From Casuarina equisetifolia (Eukaryota > Streptophyta > Magnoliopsida > Fagales > Casuarinaceae): a stretch of 64,000 nt of DNA. Below the pieces are notes generated by a model, which saw only the letters and a list, made by a program, of their open reading frames with translations, did no database searches and was not told the origin of the DNA. The position numbers and the translations under genes are program-made. This document shows positions 32,895 through 43,765 of the stretch, piece after piece (the first letter of the stretch is position 1; every line of letters begins with the position of its first letter). The stretch is taken from assembly GCA_028551475.1 (NCBI GenBank), contig CM052358.1, positions 560,501-624,500 on the forward strand. Reading direction: 5' to 3'.

Positions 32895-33454
32895 GGTGAG
32901 GAGCTTTTTCCTTTTCTGAAGTGTTCTCCAGATAGAGAATAAGAAAAAGGAAAGTATATATGGTGCAAATTCCATGAGGAGGTTGAAATATTTGCAATTA
33001 AGTTAATAAGATTGCAAAATATTTGCAATTAAGCTGCGAAATTGAGCCATAAACCCATTAATTGGATTTGACACCCAGATGATCTTGCGATTATATGTAA
33101 GATCCTCTAATCTAAATTCTTAGATATGATCTGATTTTAAGAGAGAAAAATGAGGAAAAGAAAATTAATATATCATAATATTATAATTCAAATAATACAT
33201 CATACAATTTGCATAAAGACTAAAGTACAGTATGCACTTAACCCTCATTATGTTAGGAGATACAATAATAACAAAACAATATTTAACAAAAAACTGGTAA
33301 TTTTTCATTAGTTCAAAACGATGAAAATATACATCTCAAGACCAGAAACTATGCCATAATGGATAAGTAGCTTTGAACTACATAACAAAAGCACTTCCTT
33401 TCTTGTAATCATGGCTACCCACTAAACCAGCGAAACATCATCAACATTTCCACC
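32895..33454. other. bHLH promoter and 3' flank of DnaJ-like gene
   Basis: AT-rich. TATATA on both strands near 32955-32960, about 60 bases before the bHLH start. No gene. Confidence 0.45.
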
Positions 33455-34261
33455 CTATTCCAGAGTCAAATCTAAAACCTTCATAACGTTCCTCCCATTC
33501 CTGATCCCTCTCCCCATTATCTTCTTGGTGTTCTTTGCAGTCGTCTTGATGTTCTTCATCACCCGCGGGACGTCAGCCTTCACATTTCTCGTTCCCAGAT
33601 TCACTTGGTCGCGGCCGTCTGGACACCCGTCAACATTCTTCGCACCCATTTCATGCCCCAAAGGAAACTGGCCCAAGCAGTAGTAGTATTTCTCCTTCCT
33701 CGCCATTACTCTCTCGGGTGGTGGGTTGATCGCCACTCCTTGAAACGCCCTCCGACAGCTCTGGCACCTCAGGCAACATTCCTGGTACAGCTTCTCGTAC
33801 TCGTACATGCAGAAACAGTACGGACATACGGTCCAGAATGTCTCTGCATTGTCGATCTTGCTCTCGTACCGGGCTTTACTTACCGGGTCGGAGAGCACCG
33901 ACCACGCGTCGTGGACGAGGCCGAGGGCCTCTTCCGAGAACGCGAACTTGTTGACCCTTGGGTTCAGAAGCGCCGCAAGCTTCTCAAAGTGGGAGCGAAT
34001 GAGCTCGGGATTCTCTGAGTCGGTGCGCCGGATTTGAAGAATAGAGAAGTAGTCCAGGTGGCGGTCGCCAAGGCGGCGCTCTGCTGCGAGCAGGACGTCG
34101 GCGATGGCAATGATCTGGTCAGCGACGGAGGATTTCCTGGGGTTCGATTCTCGGGCTTCGAGGGCGTAGTGTCGGCAACTGGGTAGGTCTCGGCGGGCCA
34201 GGAACTTTGCGGAGAGCCCGAGAACATAGTCGGGTACGACGCCGGCGCTTGCTCCTTCCAT
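33455..34261 (-). CDS. J-domain-like protein lacking HPD
   Basis: Single-exon gene, 268 residues from MEGASAG at 34261; the frame opens 13 codons further upstream but the family start fits here. Order: an N-terminal helical region (AKFLARRDLPSCRHYALEARE ... IIAIADVLLAAERR) typical of plant DnaJ proteins with this layout. A J-like domain follows at about residues 68-135 (DYFSILQI ... FSEEALGLVHDAWSVLSDPVSKARYE). Then a zinc-ribbon-like region (CPYCFCMYEYEKLYQECCLRCQSC, residues ~145-170), and a basic tail with KTTAKNTKKIMGRG. The HPD tripeptide needed to stimulate Hsp70 ATPase is replaced by NPR, so it is a J-like protein that probably cannot act as a normal Hsp70 co-chaperone. Part of this gene is found as a fragment in the tandem array at 9.6 and 12.9 kb. 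Confidence 0.9.
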   Translation of the reverse strand: MEGASAGVVPDYVLGLSAKFLARRDLPSCRHYALEARESNPRKSSVADQIIAIADVLLAAERRLGDRHLDYFSILQIRRTDSENPELIRSHFEKLAALLNPRVNKFAFSEEALGLVHDAWSVLSDPVSKARYESKIDNAETFWTVCPYCFCMYEYEKLYQECCLRCQSCRRAFQGVAINPPPERVMARKEKYYYCLGQFPLGHEMGAKNVDGCPDGRDQVNLGTRNVKADVPRVMKNIKTTAKNTKKIMGRGIRNGRNVMKVLDLTLE

Positions 34262-34684
34262 CTGCCTCCGTTTGTACCTGTTCAGACAGTGGGAAACCAA
34301 GAGAGAAGGAACGGCATTTTAAGGGGGTCTCCGCGTGGACGATAATAGGCATGAGTTTTTTATGAACGAAGTGGAGCGTTGTGATGAGCGTGGGGATGTT
34401 TTGGTCTTTTAGTTTTCCTGCTTCTGCATTCTACGAGGATTTGGAATTTGGACCGTTTGGGCACGTGGACGCGGGCTGTCTAGCTGATGGGGCGTACGGG
34501 TCAGCATCTCTGTGCCGCTTGATCGTCATCAGGAGCGATGGAATCGGGTCTCTGTAGAGGATGCTCCTGCGGAGATCAGCACATGCAGAGGTGAGACCCC
34601 TCTCTTGATACAAAGGCCTAATTTCCAACAAGTTTTTCGTGGATAGTTAAGTTACTTATGATGTTGCCCTGAGGATTATGAAAA
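34262..34684. promoter_or_regulatory. Divergent spacer between DnaJ-like gene and TAF6 pseudogene
   Basis: About 420 bases between two divergent starts, less AT-rich than other spacers. It presumably served as a shared upstream region. No clear TATA box seen. Confidence 0.4.
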
Positions 34685-37600
34685 ATGAGTGTTGTGCCCA
34701 ATGAGACCATCGAGGCCATTGCTCAGAGCATTGGGATTAGCAACTTGTCTCCGGCAGTTGCGTTCGCTCTTGCTCCCTATGTGGGATATCCAATGGGCAG
34801 ATCATGCAGGTAGATTTCAGGTTTTCATTCAACATATTTTGATACAGGATTGTTTTGTCACTGCCGCTTTTTCACAGGATTTTTTTTTTCTTGTTTTGAA
34901 AGGCCGCGAGCTTACATTGTTTTGGGTTGTAAGTGGGCATTGTTTTAAGCATAACAATTAGCATGTGTTCTCCTCATGAAGGAAGTTCTGTTAATTGTTT
35001 ATATATAGTTCAGTTTAGCCGGGTTATTTTGCACAGCAATCCCCTTATAGCCAGACAAAATTTTGTGGCCTTAGATGTTTGTGTTTTGTCGATGTGTATG
35101 AATCCTTGGGTATTGTTTTTGACATTCTAGTCAAAACGTGGCAACCATTTGGAAGACTGTAAATATTTGATAGGAGTGAATCGGAAAAGAAAGGTGTTAG
35201 TTGTTGCCAAATTGAGACTCGAATGTTAAGACAGGAGTTAGTTTGCTCTCGTTTTTCTACTTTTACCTAATGTGTGAGGAATTTTCTTATAGCCAGAGGA
35301 TATAACAGAGTTATTTTAGTACCTAGAACGAAGATGACAGCAGACGATGTTGGTGGAGCACTTAACTTGAGAAATATCGAGGAAAGTTTGCAAGTGATTA
35401 GATTTTCGAGCTTTAAGTGCAAATCAATGTTTGGCATTCTTGTCACGTTTTTCTTCTTGAAGACGTGTAGGAATGCTCATATATATACTCCATCGTATAG
35501 GGTTGAATGGTGGCAAGACAGCCACAACATGTTTAGTGCTTTGGGATCATCTTCATAAGCAGAAGTGAAGTTTATATGTTGGTTTCACATTTTTTGCAAG
35601 TTATTGTAAGAAGAATATATTATGTCCATCCTAAATATGTTTGCTGAACTGAGGTAAAAGTAGAAAAACAAGAGCAAACTAACTCTTGTCTTAACATTCG
35701 AGTCTCAATTTGGCAACAACTAACACCTTTCTTTTACCTAATGTGTGGGGAATTTTCTTATAGCCAGAGGATATAACAGAGTTAAAAAGGGGTTTAACTT
35801 GAATCAGCTGATTGTATGCTACTCAAGATACCATGATGATCCATAAACAGAAATTACTAGATGTTCATCTCTGAGTCAGTCCACTGTATTACTGAAACGT
35901 TGAGTTGCCTATGTTTATTGGCCGGAAACTCTTTGTGAGTTACATAACCAAGTTTAGGGAAGGTAGAAGCATTAAGTTCTATCATTACTCTAGCTAGTGA
36001 TTGTGATGCAGAATGAAATGATCAAGGCATATGATAGAATTCCTTAGGTGGCAACTTCGTAATTGTATTTTCAATTATTTGGTACATGTATTAGTTCAAC
36101 CTGTTTTCATTAACTTCTTTGCATCAGCAAGTTTATGGCTTTGCCTTCTGTGATCCTCTGCGATTCAAAAGAGCTATTGGACACAGGGACTTGTTTTACA
36201 CTGATGACAAAGACATGGTTCTTAGATGTGAAGAATTATCTTTAATTTCCACTACGGTTTCCAGTTAGTTTGCTGCAACACCTTATACTTTTTGTAAACC
36301 TGTTTTGACTCACACGTGATTGAAGCTCCTTTACCAAAAGCTCCTCTTCATACCGCAGTTTGTTTTCATTGGCTAGCTATTGAAGGTGTGTTCAACCTGC
36401 TATCCCAGAGAATGCATCTGCAGTTCGTTTTCATCTGGATTTTTGCAGCTTGCTGGGACGACATTGTTGGGCTTGTTATTTGACCAGTTAGATATATCAT
36501 CCAGAAACCTTTGGTGCATTATAGCTGTAAAAATGCTACGTGTACTTTATATCTCTTTTCTGTGTTTAACTTGTGTGGAAGTCTGATGTGCTTAAGCTTT
36601 CAAGATACATTAAATATTTTCAGGAATTGAATGGTGTGATGTGCTTCATGGGGGATTCTATTCTTATTTGTATTTTGTCTTCCGGAGAGATCTGCATATT
36701 CAAATTAGTTTACTTGTTAGCTCTTTAATATGAACTTTTTTCCTGAAAAGTTTTTTTGTGCGTCGTCTGTAGTAATTGCTGCTCCTTCTGATGGTAAAAA
36801 GTATGAACAAAAGGATGATGCACTTCCTGTAGAAATTAAATTACCAATCAAGCATGTATTTTCTAGGGGGCTTCTGGTATACCAAAAGTTGCATTCATTT
36901 TCAGTTCTTTTCTTAATCTTTCATCCTGCAGTTTAGTGGTGTGGCCTCAATTTTTATCTTTGCAGCTTTACTTTGATAAAATCACTGAGCTAACAATGAG
37001 TAGATCTGATTCAGTCCTTTTCAAACAAGCATTGGTGAGTTTAGCCACAGACTCGGGGCTTCATCCATTAGTTCCATACTTCACATGCTTCATATTCGAT
37101 GAGGTAAAGCTTTTGGCTATATGGTTGACATAAACTGACAGGGAAACATGTGATAATTTTGCTAATTTGATCTGTGACTTCTCCAATAATTTTTTAGGTA
37201 TCTCATGGTTTAAGTGATTATACACTTCTCTTTGCTTTGATGCGTGTTGTACAGAGCCTCCTTTGAAATCCCCATATTCACGCAGAACTTTATATAAGTT
37301 TACTTCTTGTTTATTTAATGTGTTTGCCAAATATAAATCTTGAGATTAAAGTATGTCTGAATTTATTATCATTGCTGATATCTATATTTAAGTTGATTAG
37401 ATAGACCATTAAGGAGTCCAAAGAGCATTTCACATCAAACATTCTAGTGTCTATGTATCATCTGTCGACCTGGCATTTGGTGGTTATTTAAAAAGTTACC
37501 ACCTAGACCCTACAATTCTTTTAAATGCGAGTGGCTGCTAAACGTTTGAGTCCTGAGTCTCCTGAGTTTTCTGATTATTTCGGAAAGAATTTGATTTGAT

Positions 37601-40600
37601 AGAGAAAGATTTGGATCTTGAGATTATATTTGATAAATTATTATTGCCTCTGTCTAAAACTTGAGCTACAAGCAACGAGAGATTTTTAGAAGGAGACATC
37701 TGAAAAAAGGAACTTTGTGAACATTCTTAAAAAACTTCAAGAATGAAGTTGGATTGTAGAAGAAGATATATTTTTGGAAGGAAGGAACATTTTAGTGATT
37801 GCAGCCCGTTTCTATCTGATTTCATATCCAATTTGTTAGATATTCCGAGCTACTTGGGTTGGCTACATACTTCTTTCCTTGCTTCTCAGCGCCATGTAGG
37901 GTCTAGACACACACCTCCTCATCCAGACATGGAAAATTCATTTATCAATTCAGGACAGTGTTTACCCAATTACCAACATAAATGTACGAATTTCTTGTAG
38001 TTTGGGCGAAGGTTCCTATATCGGTTTATTCAAAAAGTCATTACTTGTGATGATTATAACATGCATATGATTTTTCATCTCTGTAAAGGATCTTTTATTT
38101 GTCATACTGAAAACTCATTAATTTGTTTGTCAGCTACACCAATTGATGCCTGCTGTGGTCACATGCCTTGTTGCCAAAAGGTTGGGTAATAGGTTTGCTG
38201 ACAATCACTGGGAACTTAAGAGACTTTGTGACAAACCTTGTTGCTTCAGTGTGCAAAAGGGGAGATTTTCCATTTGAAAGATGCTATCCATGCAAGTGAT
38301 ACAATCAAGAATTGGATCATATTCTCATTCTCATATTTCTGTATGATATGCCTCTCTTTTTTGTACTTGTGTGTACCCGTGCTTGTAATTTAGCAATGAA
38401 CATGTGATAAAAATACAGCTGTCATTCATATTGACAAAAATAGCAGGCTTAAATTGAGCATCCTACATCTGGAGATTTCCATTTTTCTATAGAATTCATT
38501 GATGTGACTAACCATGTAGCAGTTTTAAGTTCCAGGTCAACCTCCTCATTTAATCACTAGGCTGATATCTTGACAGCCACGGAGCAGATACAGAAATTTT
38601 ACATAACTGCTGCAAATTTAGAGGCCATTGTGAGCAGATGAACATAATCTGTTCAATGGTAAATAAATTTAGGATTCCGCCACCCTTCTAAATAATGTTT
38701 TCCATAGTAACTTGGTTACTACATAACATTATGAATGGATAATCCATTTTACTTCTATAACATAAGCCCCTTAAATACACTCATTGTGGTTTAACCTTTT
38801 CAAATTCTGTTCCAGAATTGGGCATGTTTATAATAAACTCGAGACGAGTTTGACAAAAACTTTGCTCTGCGTTTTGGGATCCCAAACGGGCAGTGACTCA
38901 ACAGTATGGAGCAATTCAAGGTTTAACAGCCTTACGACCCAATGTGGTACTCTTATGTCTCTTACTTCTTGTGACTGAGCTGGAAAGGAACACTTTTAAC
39001 CGCTAAATTCATGTTTGAAAGTGACCTCCATGTCCAGACTGTTGGGTGTACTTTTCCTGTTCAAAACCAAGCAAGTAAGTTTTGGCTTGACAGAATTGGA
39101 GGGAGTGCAAAGTGGAAATGGAGATTTAGATGAAAGATTGGAACGGAAGAAGAGGAAAGTTAACTTCTATCTTCTGTTTGAATAAGATATATCACGAAAG
39201 GGAATATATATATATAGTTTGCATGCTGTGTCATAGCAATTATTGCTCTTGCTTAGTTTTTCTCTGAATCTCTGTGGATCAGAAAAGAGATTTTCTCTCA
39301 TGATTTTGCCTTTAGCCTTCCTAACGTGTTTTCTCCACAATGTTGTAAACTGTGTTTGGCGTATCAACTTTCTGAAATTAGTAGTAGTACAAAGGAAGGC
39401 AGTGGATGACATAATTCCATTTGCCATAAGGCGTTTGCAATCTATGTGAACTTTCTGATAGAAAGTATTTAAAAAAAAAAAAGACAAAAAAAAGAGAAGA
39501 ATACCTGATGCAGTATTGGACATGTCTCACCTTTTAGGGTTGTTTTAGACCTTTCTCCAAATTCAAGTGAAGTTTGAGTTTCAACTTCCTATTTCTTCTT
39601 ATCTACAGCGATTTTGAGCTATTTTTATGCTTCAATTGCAAGTAGGTTTTCGCTCTTATAGTGCTAAATCTTGAGCCATATGTACGGCTTCTTGAACCAG
39701 AGATGCTTCTTGAGAAACAAAAGAATGAGATGAAGAGGCACGAAGCTTGGCGAGTTTATGGAGCCCTGCTAGTGAGCTGCTTTTGAAACCTAATCCTTGG
39801 ACCATTGTACCATGTCAGAAGTTTAATGAATTGAGAGTAACAAGACCATGCCTTCACCAGCATGCAACAGGTCAATGTATACATGATCGGCTTAAGATGT
39901 TCTCACCTTTGTGATCCCCATCAGCACATACAAATATGGAAGATCAATACAAGAGTTATTGCAATGCCACCAAGTAAGAATTATTCCTTTTTCTTTTTGG
40001 CTTAAAATGGCACCGTTCAAAAATATGCTATTCATGAGTGTTCACATAGTTAAATGAATATGCAAGGTTTCGACAAACTGCAGTTGAAGCAAGCCTCTGT
40101 GAATGATATTTAAGATTTCTTTTATCAGAAGGCTGCGTGAATGGTGTTTAAGATTCATTGGAATATTTGGTTCACATCAGGGTGCATATGTATTGGTCAC
40201 AAGCATATTAAACGGCCATGCTTTTTTAGATATAATGCAGCCACATGCTTCTTACATCCTGTCTTAATTATTTTTCTTTACATGTTTGGTGCCTTGCAAG
40301 TCTCAGGGAGGTCCTCCCCCCCCCCCGCGGCAACACACACACACAATTCGTTATCCAAGTGAGGGACGACCAATAAGTAAATACCTCTTTTTTATTTTAA
40401 TTTTTGGCACCAGAGCATGTCCTAACTCAGAAAATACTTGAACAATGTTTTATTACTTGGGGTCAGATTCTAACGGCCTTTTCACCCTCATGAAACCACA
40501 AAGATAAACGCAAGGGGAGCTTGGAAAACTTGGAAGAGCAACCACCGTTCAAGAAAATAGCAACTGATGGTCCAATTCTTGCAGTGTCGACCAATTCCTC

Positions 40601-40880
40601 GCCGTCTGAGCTGGAAGGGAAAGCACGTCCTCTGGGCGATCCTGATGCAGGCTATCATCTTCTATGCTGCCCACTAATGACATAAGTTTGGATAGCAGAG
40701 GTAGGAGAGACAAGGGTGATAGTCAAACTCTGAACAGGTCAGCTGTCCTCAATCAGATATGGAAAAATGACTTGGATCCTGGGCGTCTCCTGGTATTGCT
40801 GTTTGAGCTGTTTGGTGAGGGTATTTTATCCTTCATTCCAGCTCCCGAGATGTCTATGTTCTGTGACCATTTGTACAAAA
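34685..40880 (+). pseudogene. TAF6 (TFIID subunit 6) pseudogene with introns retained
   Basis: Successive blocks match plant TAF6 from end to end. Exon 1, 34685-34809: MSVVPNETIEAIAQSIGI, start of the histone-fold. About 35334-35384: TADDVGGALNLRNIE. 36126-36220: YGFA...RAIGHRDLFYTDD. 36320-36410: IEAPLPKAPL...HWLAIEG. 36775-36875: VEIKLPIKHVFSR. 36966-37102: LYFDKITELTMS...DSGLHPLVPYFT. 37200-37266: SHGLSDYTLLFALMR. 38134-38270: LHQLMPAVVTCLVAKRLGNR. 38816-38950: RIGHVYNKLET. 39658-39775: LEPYVRLLEPEMLLEKQ. 40497-40880: QIWKNDLDPGRLLVLLFELF...SFIPAPEMSMF. Lesions: one base lost near 34797, two gained near 36386, TGA at 37264, one gained near 38217, and a shift near 38873. Exon 2 is half missing. 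Introns show it arose by DNA duplication, not retroposition. Intact TAF6 acts in the TFIID core; this copy cannot encode it. Confidence 0.9.
35185..35735. repeat. 84-bp inverted repeat plus 54-bp direct repeat in TAF6 pseudogene
   Basis: Arms 35185-35268 and 35652-35735 are reverse complements with two mismatches. A 54-base segment (CTTTTACCTAATGTGTG...) occurs directly at 35260-35313 and 35731-35784 with one mismatch. The repeats overlap at CTTTTACCT, present at one end of each. The inter-arm segment contains the surviving half of TAF6 exon 2. Confidence 0.9.
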
Positions 40881-41227
40881 ATCGGCAGTTCCACAGTTTA
40901 GCATGTGTATACAAATAATATTTGCAGATAGAACTTTGAAGTTTCAAGAATAAATCTTGGGTAGATTTATATGAAGTCCTTATGAAACATTCAGTAACAC
41001 TGTGGATCATGCGTTTGTTTTTTGGCGTTTGGATGTGTTGGGCCTATTTGTTTCACCAAGATGATCGTGCAATTTTAGCTGGAATGATCTCTAAAATTAG
41101 CCCATCTTAGCGGACAAAAGAAAGTTCCATTACTACTATTCTCCAAATTATGAAATAAGGGTACGGAACAGAACAAGTCATATCAATCTAGTGTAAAAAA
41201 TGGAGGATGCAATAGCTCATGGAGAAG
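40881..41227. other. Spacer after TAF6 pseudogene
   Basis: AT-rich. From about 41200 it matches the region next to the intact EF-hand stop (GGAGGATGCAATA). Confidence 0.45.
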
Positions 41228-41641
41228 TTAAATAGCCACCCTTTTGGACTCACGTTCAACAGCTTTCTTCAGGAAGCTGTCCTCTTTCAGGACCATTTGA
41301 ATCGGCAAGAAACCCATATCATTAGCCATAGCAGGCATGATTCGCTTGGTTTCCTCCTTGAACTCTTTCAGATCAACTGTCCCGTTGGAGTCATGATCAA
41401 ACTACATGAACAGGGCACCATAGACATCTGCAATCTCATCTGGGTCAGGCCTCACATCTATGCCAAAGTCGGTGTCGAAGACCCTCAGACTCTGCAGCTC
41501 CTTCAACATCTCTGTATAGGATAGAACACCGTCATGGTCCGTGTCAAGGCGAACAAAACAGTCCCGAATTTAGATATTGAATGCTTCTTCATCCTCGACG
41601 AAGTTGCAGATGGTGGCAGCATCTAACATTTCCACACTCAT
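41228..41641 (-). pseudogene. EF-hand calcium-binding protein pseudogene
   Basis: Same length (414 nt) and frame as the intact gene at 43352, so it is a clean tandem duplicate. It begins MSVEMLDAATICNFVEDEEAF, then stops at codon 24 (TAA, 41572-41570) and again at codon 80 (TAG, 41404-41402, where the sister has CAG). EF loop 1 reads DTDHDGVLSYTE. EF loop 2 reads DHDSNGTVDLKE, which is more canonical than in the intact sister. Both nonsense changes are single-base, so loss is recent. Confidence 0.88.
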
Positions 41642-43351
41642 TTTTTCTTTTCCCCTCCTAAGCTTGGAAATGAACAGTAAAAGGATGCTTTGAACTGAAG
41701 GAAGATGATGCTTTGAACTGAAAGAAAGCTTTGATTCACAATTTCTTGACGGAAAGAATGGTTGCCCTTTGATATATATATAGGCAACGTTTAGAAGCGT
41801 TATCTTCTTAAGTAGCGCGTCTACACTTGTATGCTGCTTTCAACGCTCCCATGTTTTGGCCTCTAGTTTCAGTCTTCCAAACTTTCTGAAATTCAAAGAT
41901 TTTTAGTTCTAAAATAATGATTTTTGTAATTAAAGTCATTTTTTGAATTAAATTATATTTTTTTTCACATAATATCATAATTAAGATCCTTTTTAGCACT
42001 CTTATGAACTTCTATTGATTTAAGTTTACATAATTCAAAATCATGATAGTTTGATAATTTGACCATCATGATGAAGAAATGTATTAACATGTAATAATAA
42101 ATCTCACATCATTAAAAATTATATTAAAATTCTTTTTGAGTCAGAAATTTAAATTAGATAATGTTCTTCTTCACCGAACAGTTCGAAATTGGAACAATTT
42201 AATGTTTTGCCAAGGGAAAGGTCAATGTCCCTAAAAGAAAATAAAAAAGGACAAGCGGAAGAACAAAGCATAGGAGGGAAGAACGTTGTTTTGGACAAAA
42301 GGAGAAAACCATCCATTCTGGTGTCCTCGTGGTAGGAAAAGGTGTGCGTGGACAAAGCTTGACTTCAAAAACAATGAAACCCACAGACTAATTTAATTGG
42401 CCCTTTCGGTCTCCATACGAGATTCCTTTGTTACAATAAGCAAAAAAATCAAAACCAATCAAGTTCTCTCTATCATCTGTATATACACAATAAAAATTTG
42501 CATCTAATGTAACTTAATTTTGTACATATTGGATCACAATATTTGTTCATTATAATTCCTATATTCAGAATGTTTTCATTTGGAGGTTTAAACTGTTTAA
42601 TATTAGACAATTATAAGGATCAAAATATATAGAAGCAGAGAGTGGCATAGGAGATAATTCCCTCAATAATCATCTAGTATTTTTGAAATATTCAGTCAAA
42701 TATCTTGTATTTTTTAGAGAATTATTTCTTTTTGTTGTATGTTGAGAATTATTATATGTAGAGCAAATATGTTGTCCTAGAAGATAGTTAACCTTGATTT
42801 TCAACTTTAAAAAATATAGATGTTTTCCCTTGCCTTTTTCCCTTTTGTAACCAAATATGAGCTTTTGCTTAAATATAAATATATAAAAAAAAATCATTGC
42901 ATCTTAAAGTTAAGTTAAAATATTTAAACTTATCCAAAGTGTATTATATTTACATACAAGTAATTGTTTTTAGTTTGTGATTGCAAATGTATTTTTAAAA
43001 AAAAAATAGAATTCAACTTGCAAACTTGTAATCTTTACTTATTTTTTAGAAGAATTTTTAAAATAAAAAAATGTTATTAATCTTCTTTTTGGCTTTTGTT
43101 TATGTCTTGTATGCAGATAGTTTGGCTTCTCGAGAAAGAATTTTCATCCTACCACAGCAATCACAACTACTCATATTATATCTTAACCGTTCATAATTTA
43201 ACCTCTACAACTCAATTGTCTCAGCCAACAAAACATAGTTTGTCTATTTCCATTACAACTTCAATCGGAGATTAGGAAATAAAGGAACTAAAACAAAACC
43301 GAATTTATCACTCCACTGCAGGACATGGAGGATGCAATAATAGATGGCTAC
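41642..43351. other. Spacer between the two EF-hand copies
   Basis: Bases 41642-41830 are the old promoter, homologous to 43766-43930 (TATATATATA near 41773; AGCGCGTCTAC). Bases 42350-42410 match 44370-44410 (CTTGACTTCAAAAACA), marking a duplicated block of about 2.1 kb. Very AT-rich otherwise. No other gene. Confidence 0.5.
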
Positions 43352-43765
43352 TTAAACGTTCACCCTAATGGACTCATATTCAACAGCTTTCTTCAGGAAG
43401 CTATCCTCTTCCAGGACCATCTGAATCGGCAAGAACCCCAAGTCATTAGCCATTGCAAGCATCATTCGCTTGGTTTCCTCCTTGAACTCTTCCAGATCAA
43501 CCGTCCCATTGGAGTAATGATCAAACTGCATGAACAGGGAACCATAGACTTTTGCAATCTCATCTGGCTCAGGCTTCACATCTATTCCAAAATGGGTCTC
43601 GAAGACCCTCAGACTCTGCAGCTCCTTCAACATCTCTGTATAGGAGAGAAGACCGTCATGGTCCATGTCAAGGTCAGCAAAACGGTCACGTACGAATATA
43701 TTGAATGCTTCTTCGTCCTCGACGAAGTTGAAGATGGTGGCAGCATCCAACAACTCCACACTCAT
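43352..43765 (-). CDS. Small EF-hand calcium-binding protein
   Basis: Single-exon, 137 residues. EF-hand 1 loop at about residues 33-44, DMDHDGLLSYTE, is canonical (D1, D3, D5, G6, E12). EF-hand 2 loop, DHYSNGTVDLEE, has Tyr at position 3 where a Ca2+-ligating Asp/Asn/Ser is expected; its pseudogene sister has Asp there. The surrounding helices are acidic and Leu/Met/Phe-rich (FNIFVRDRFADL; FKEETKRMMLAMA). The C-terminus is a helix with LPIQMVLEEDSFLKKAVEYES. It matches short two-EF plant proteins of unknown role, probably a cytosolic Ca2+ sensor. A TATATATATA element sits at 43879-43888, about 110 bases before the start. Confidence 0.88.
   Translation of the reverse strand: MSVELLDAATIFNFVEDEEAFNIFVRDRFADLDMDHDGLLSYTEMLKELQSLRVFETHFGIDVKPEPDEIAKVYGSLFMQFDHYSNGTVDLEEFKEETKRMMLAMANDLGFLPIQMVLEEDSFLKKAVEYESIRVNV

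Noticed and set aside
33605..34018. 137-codon + strand frame inside the DnaJ-like gene
   Set aside because: The minus strand carries a clear protein family; this is its shadow.
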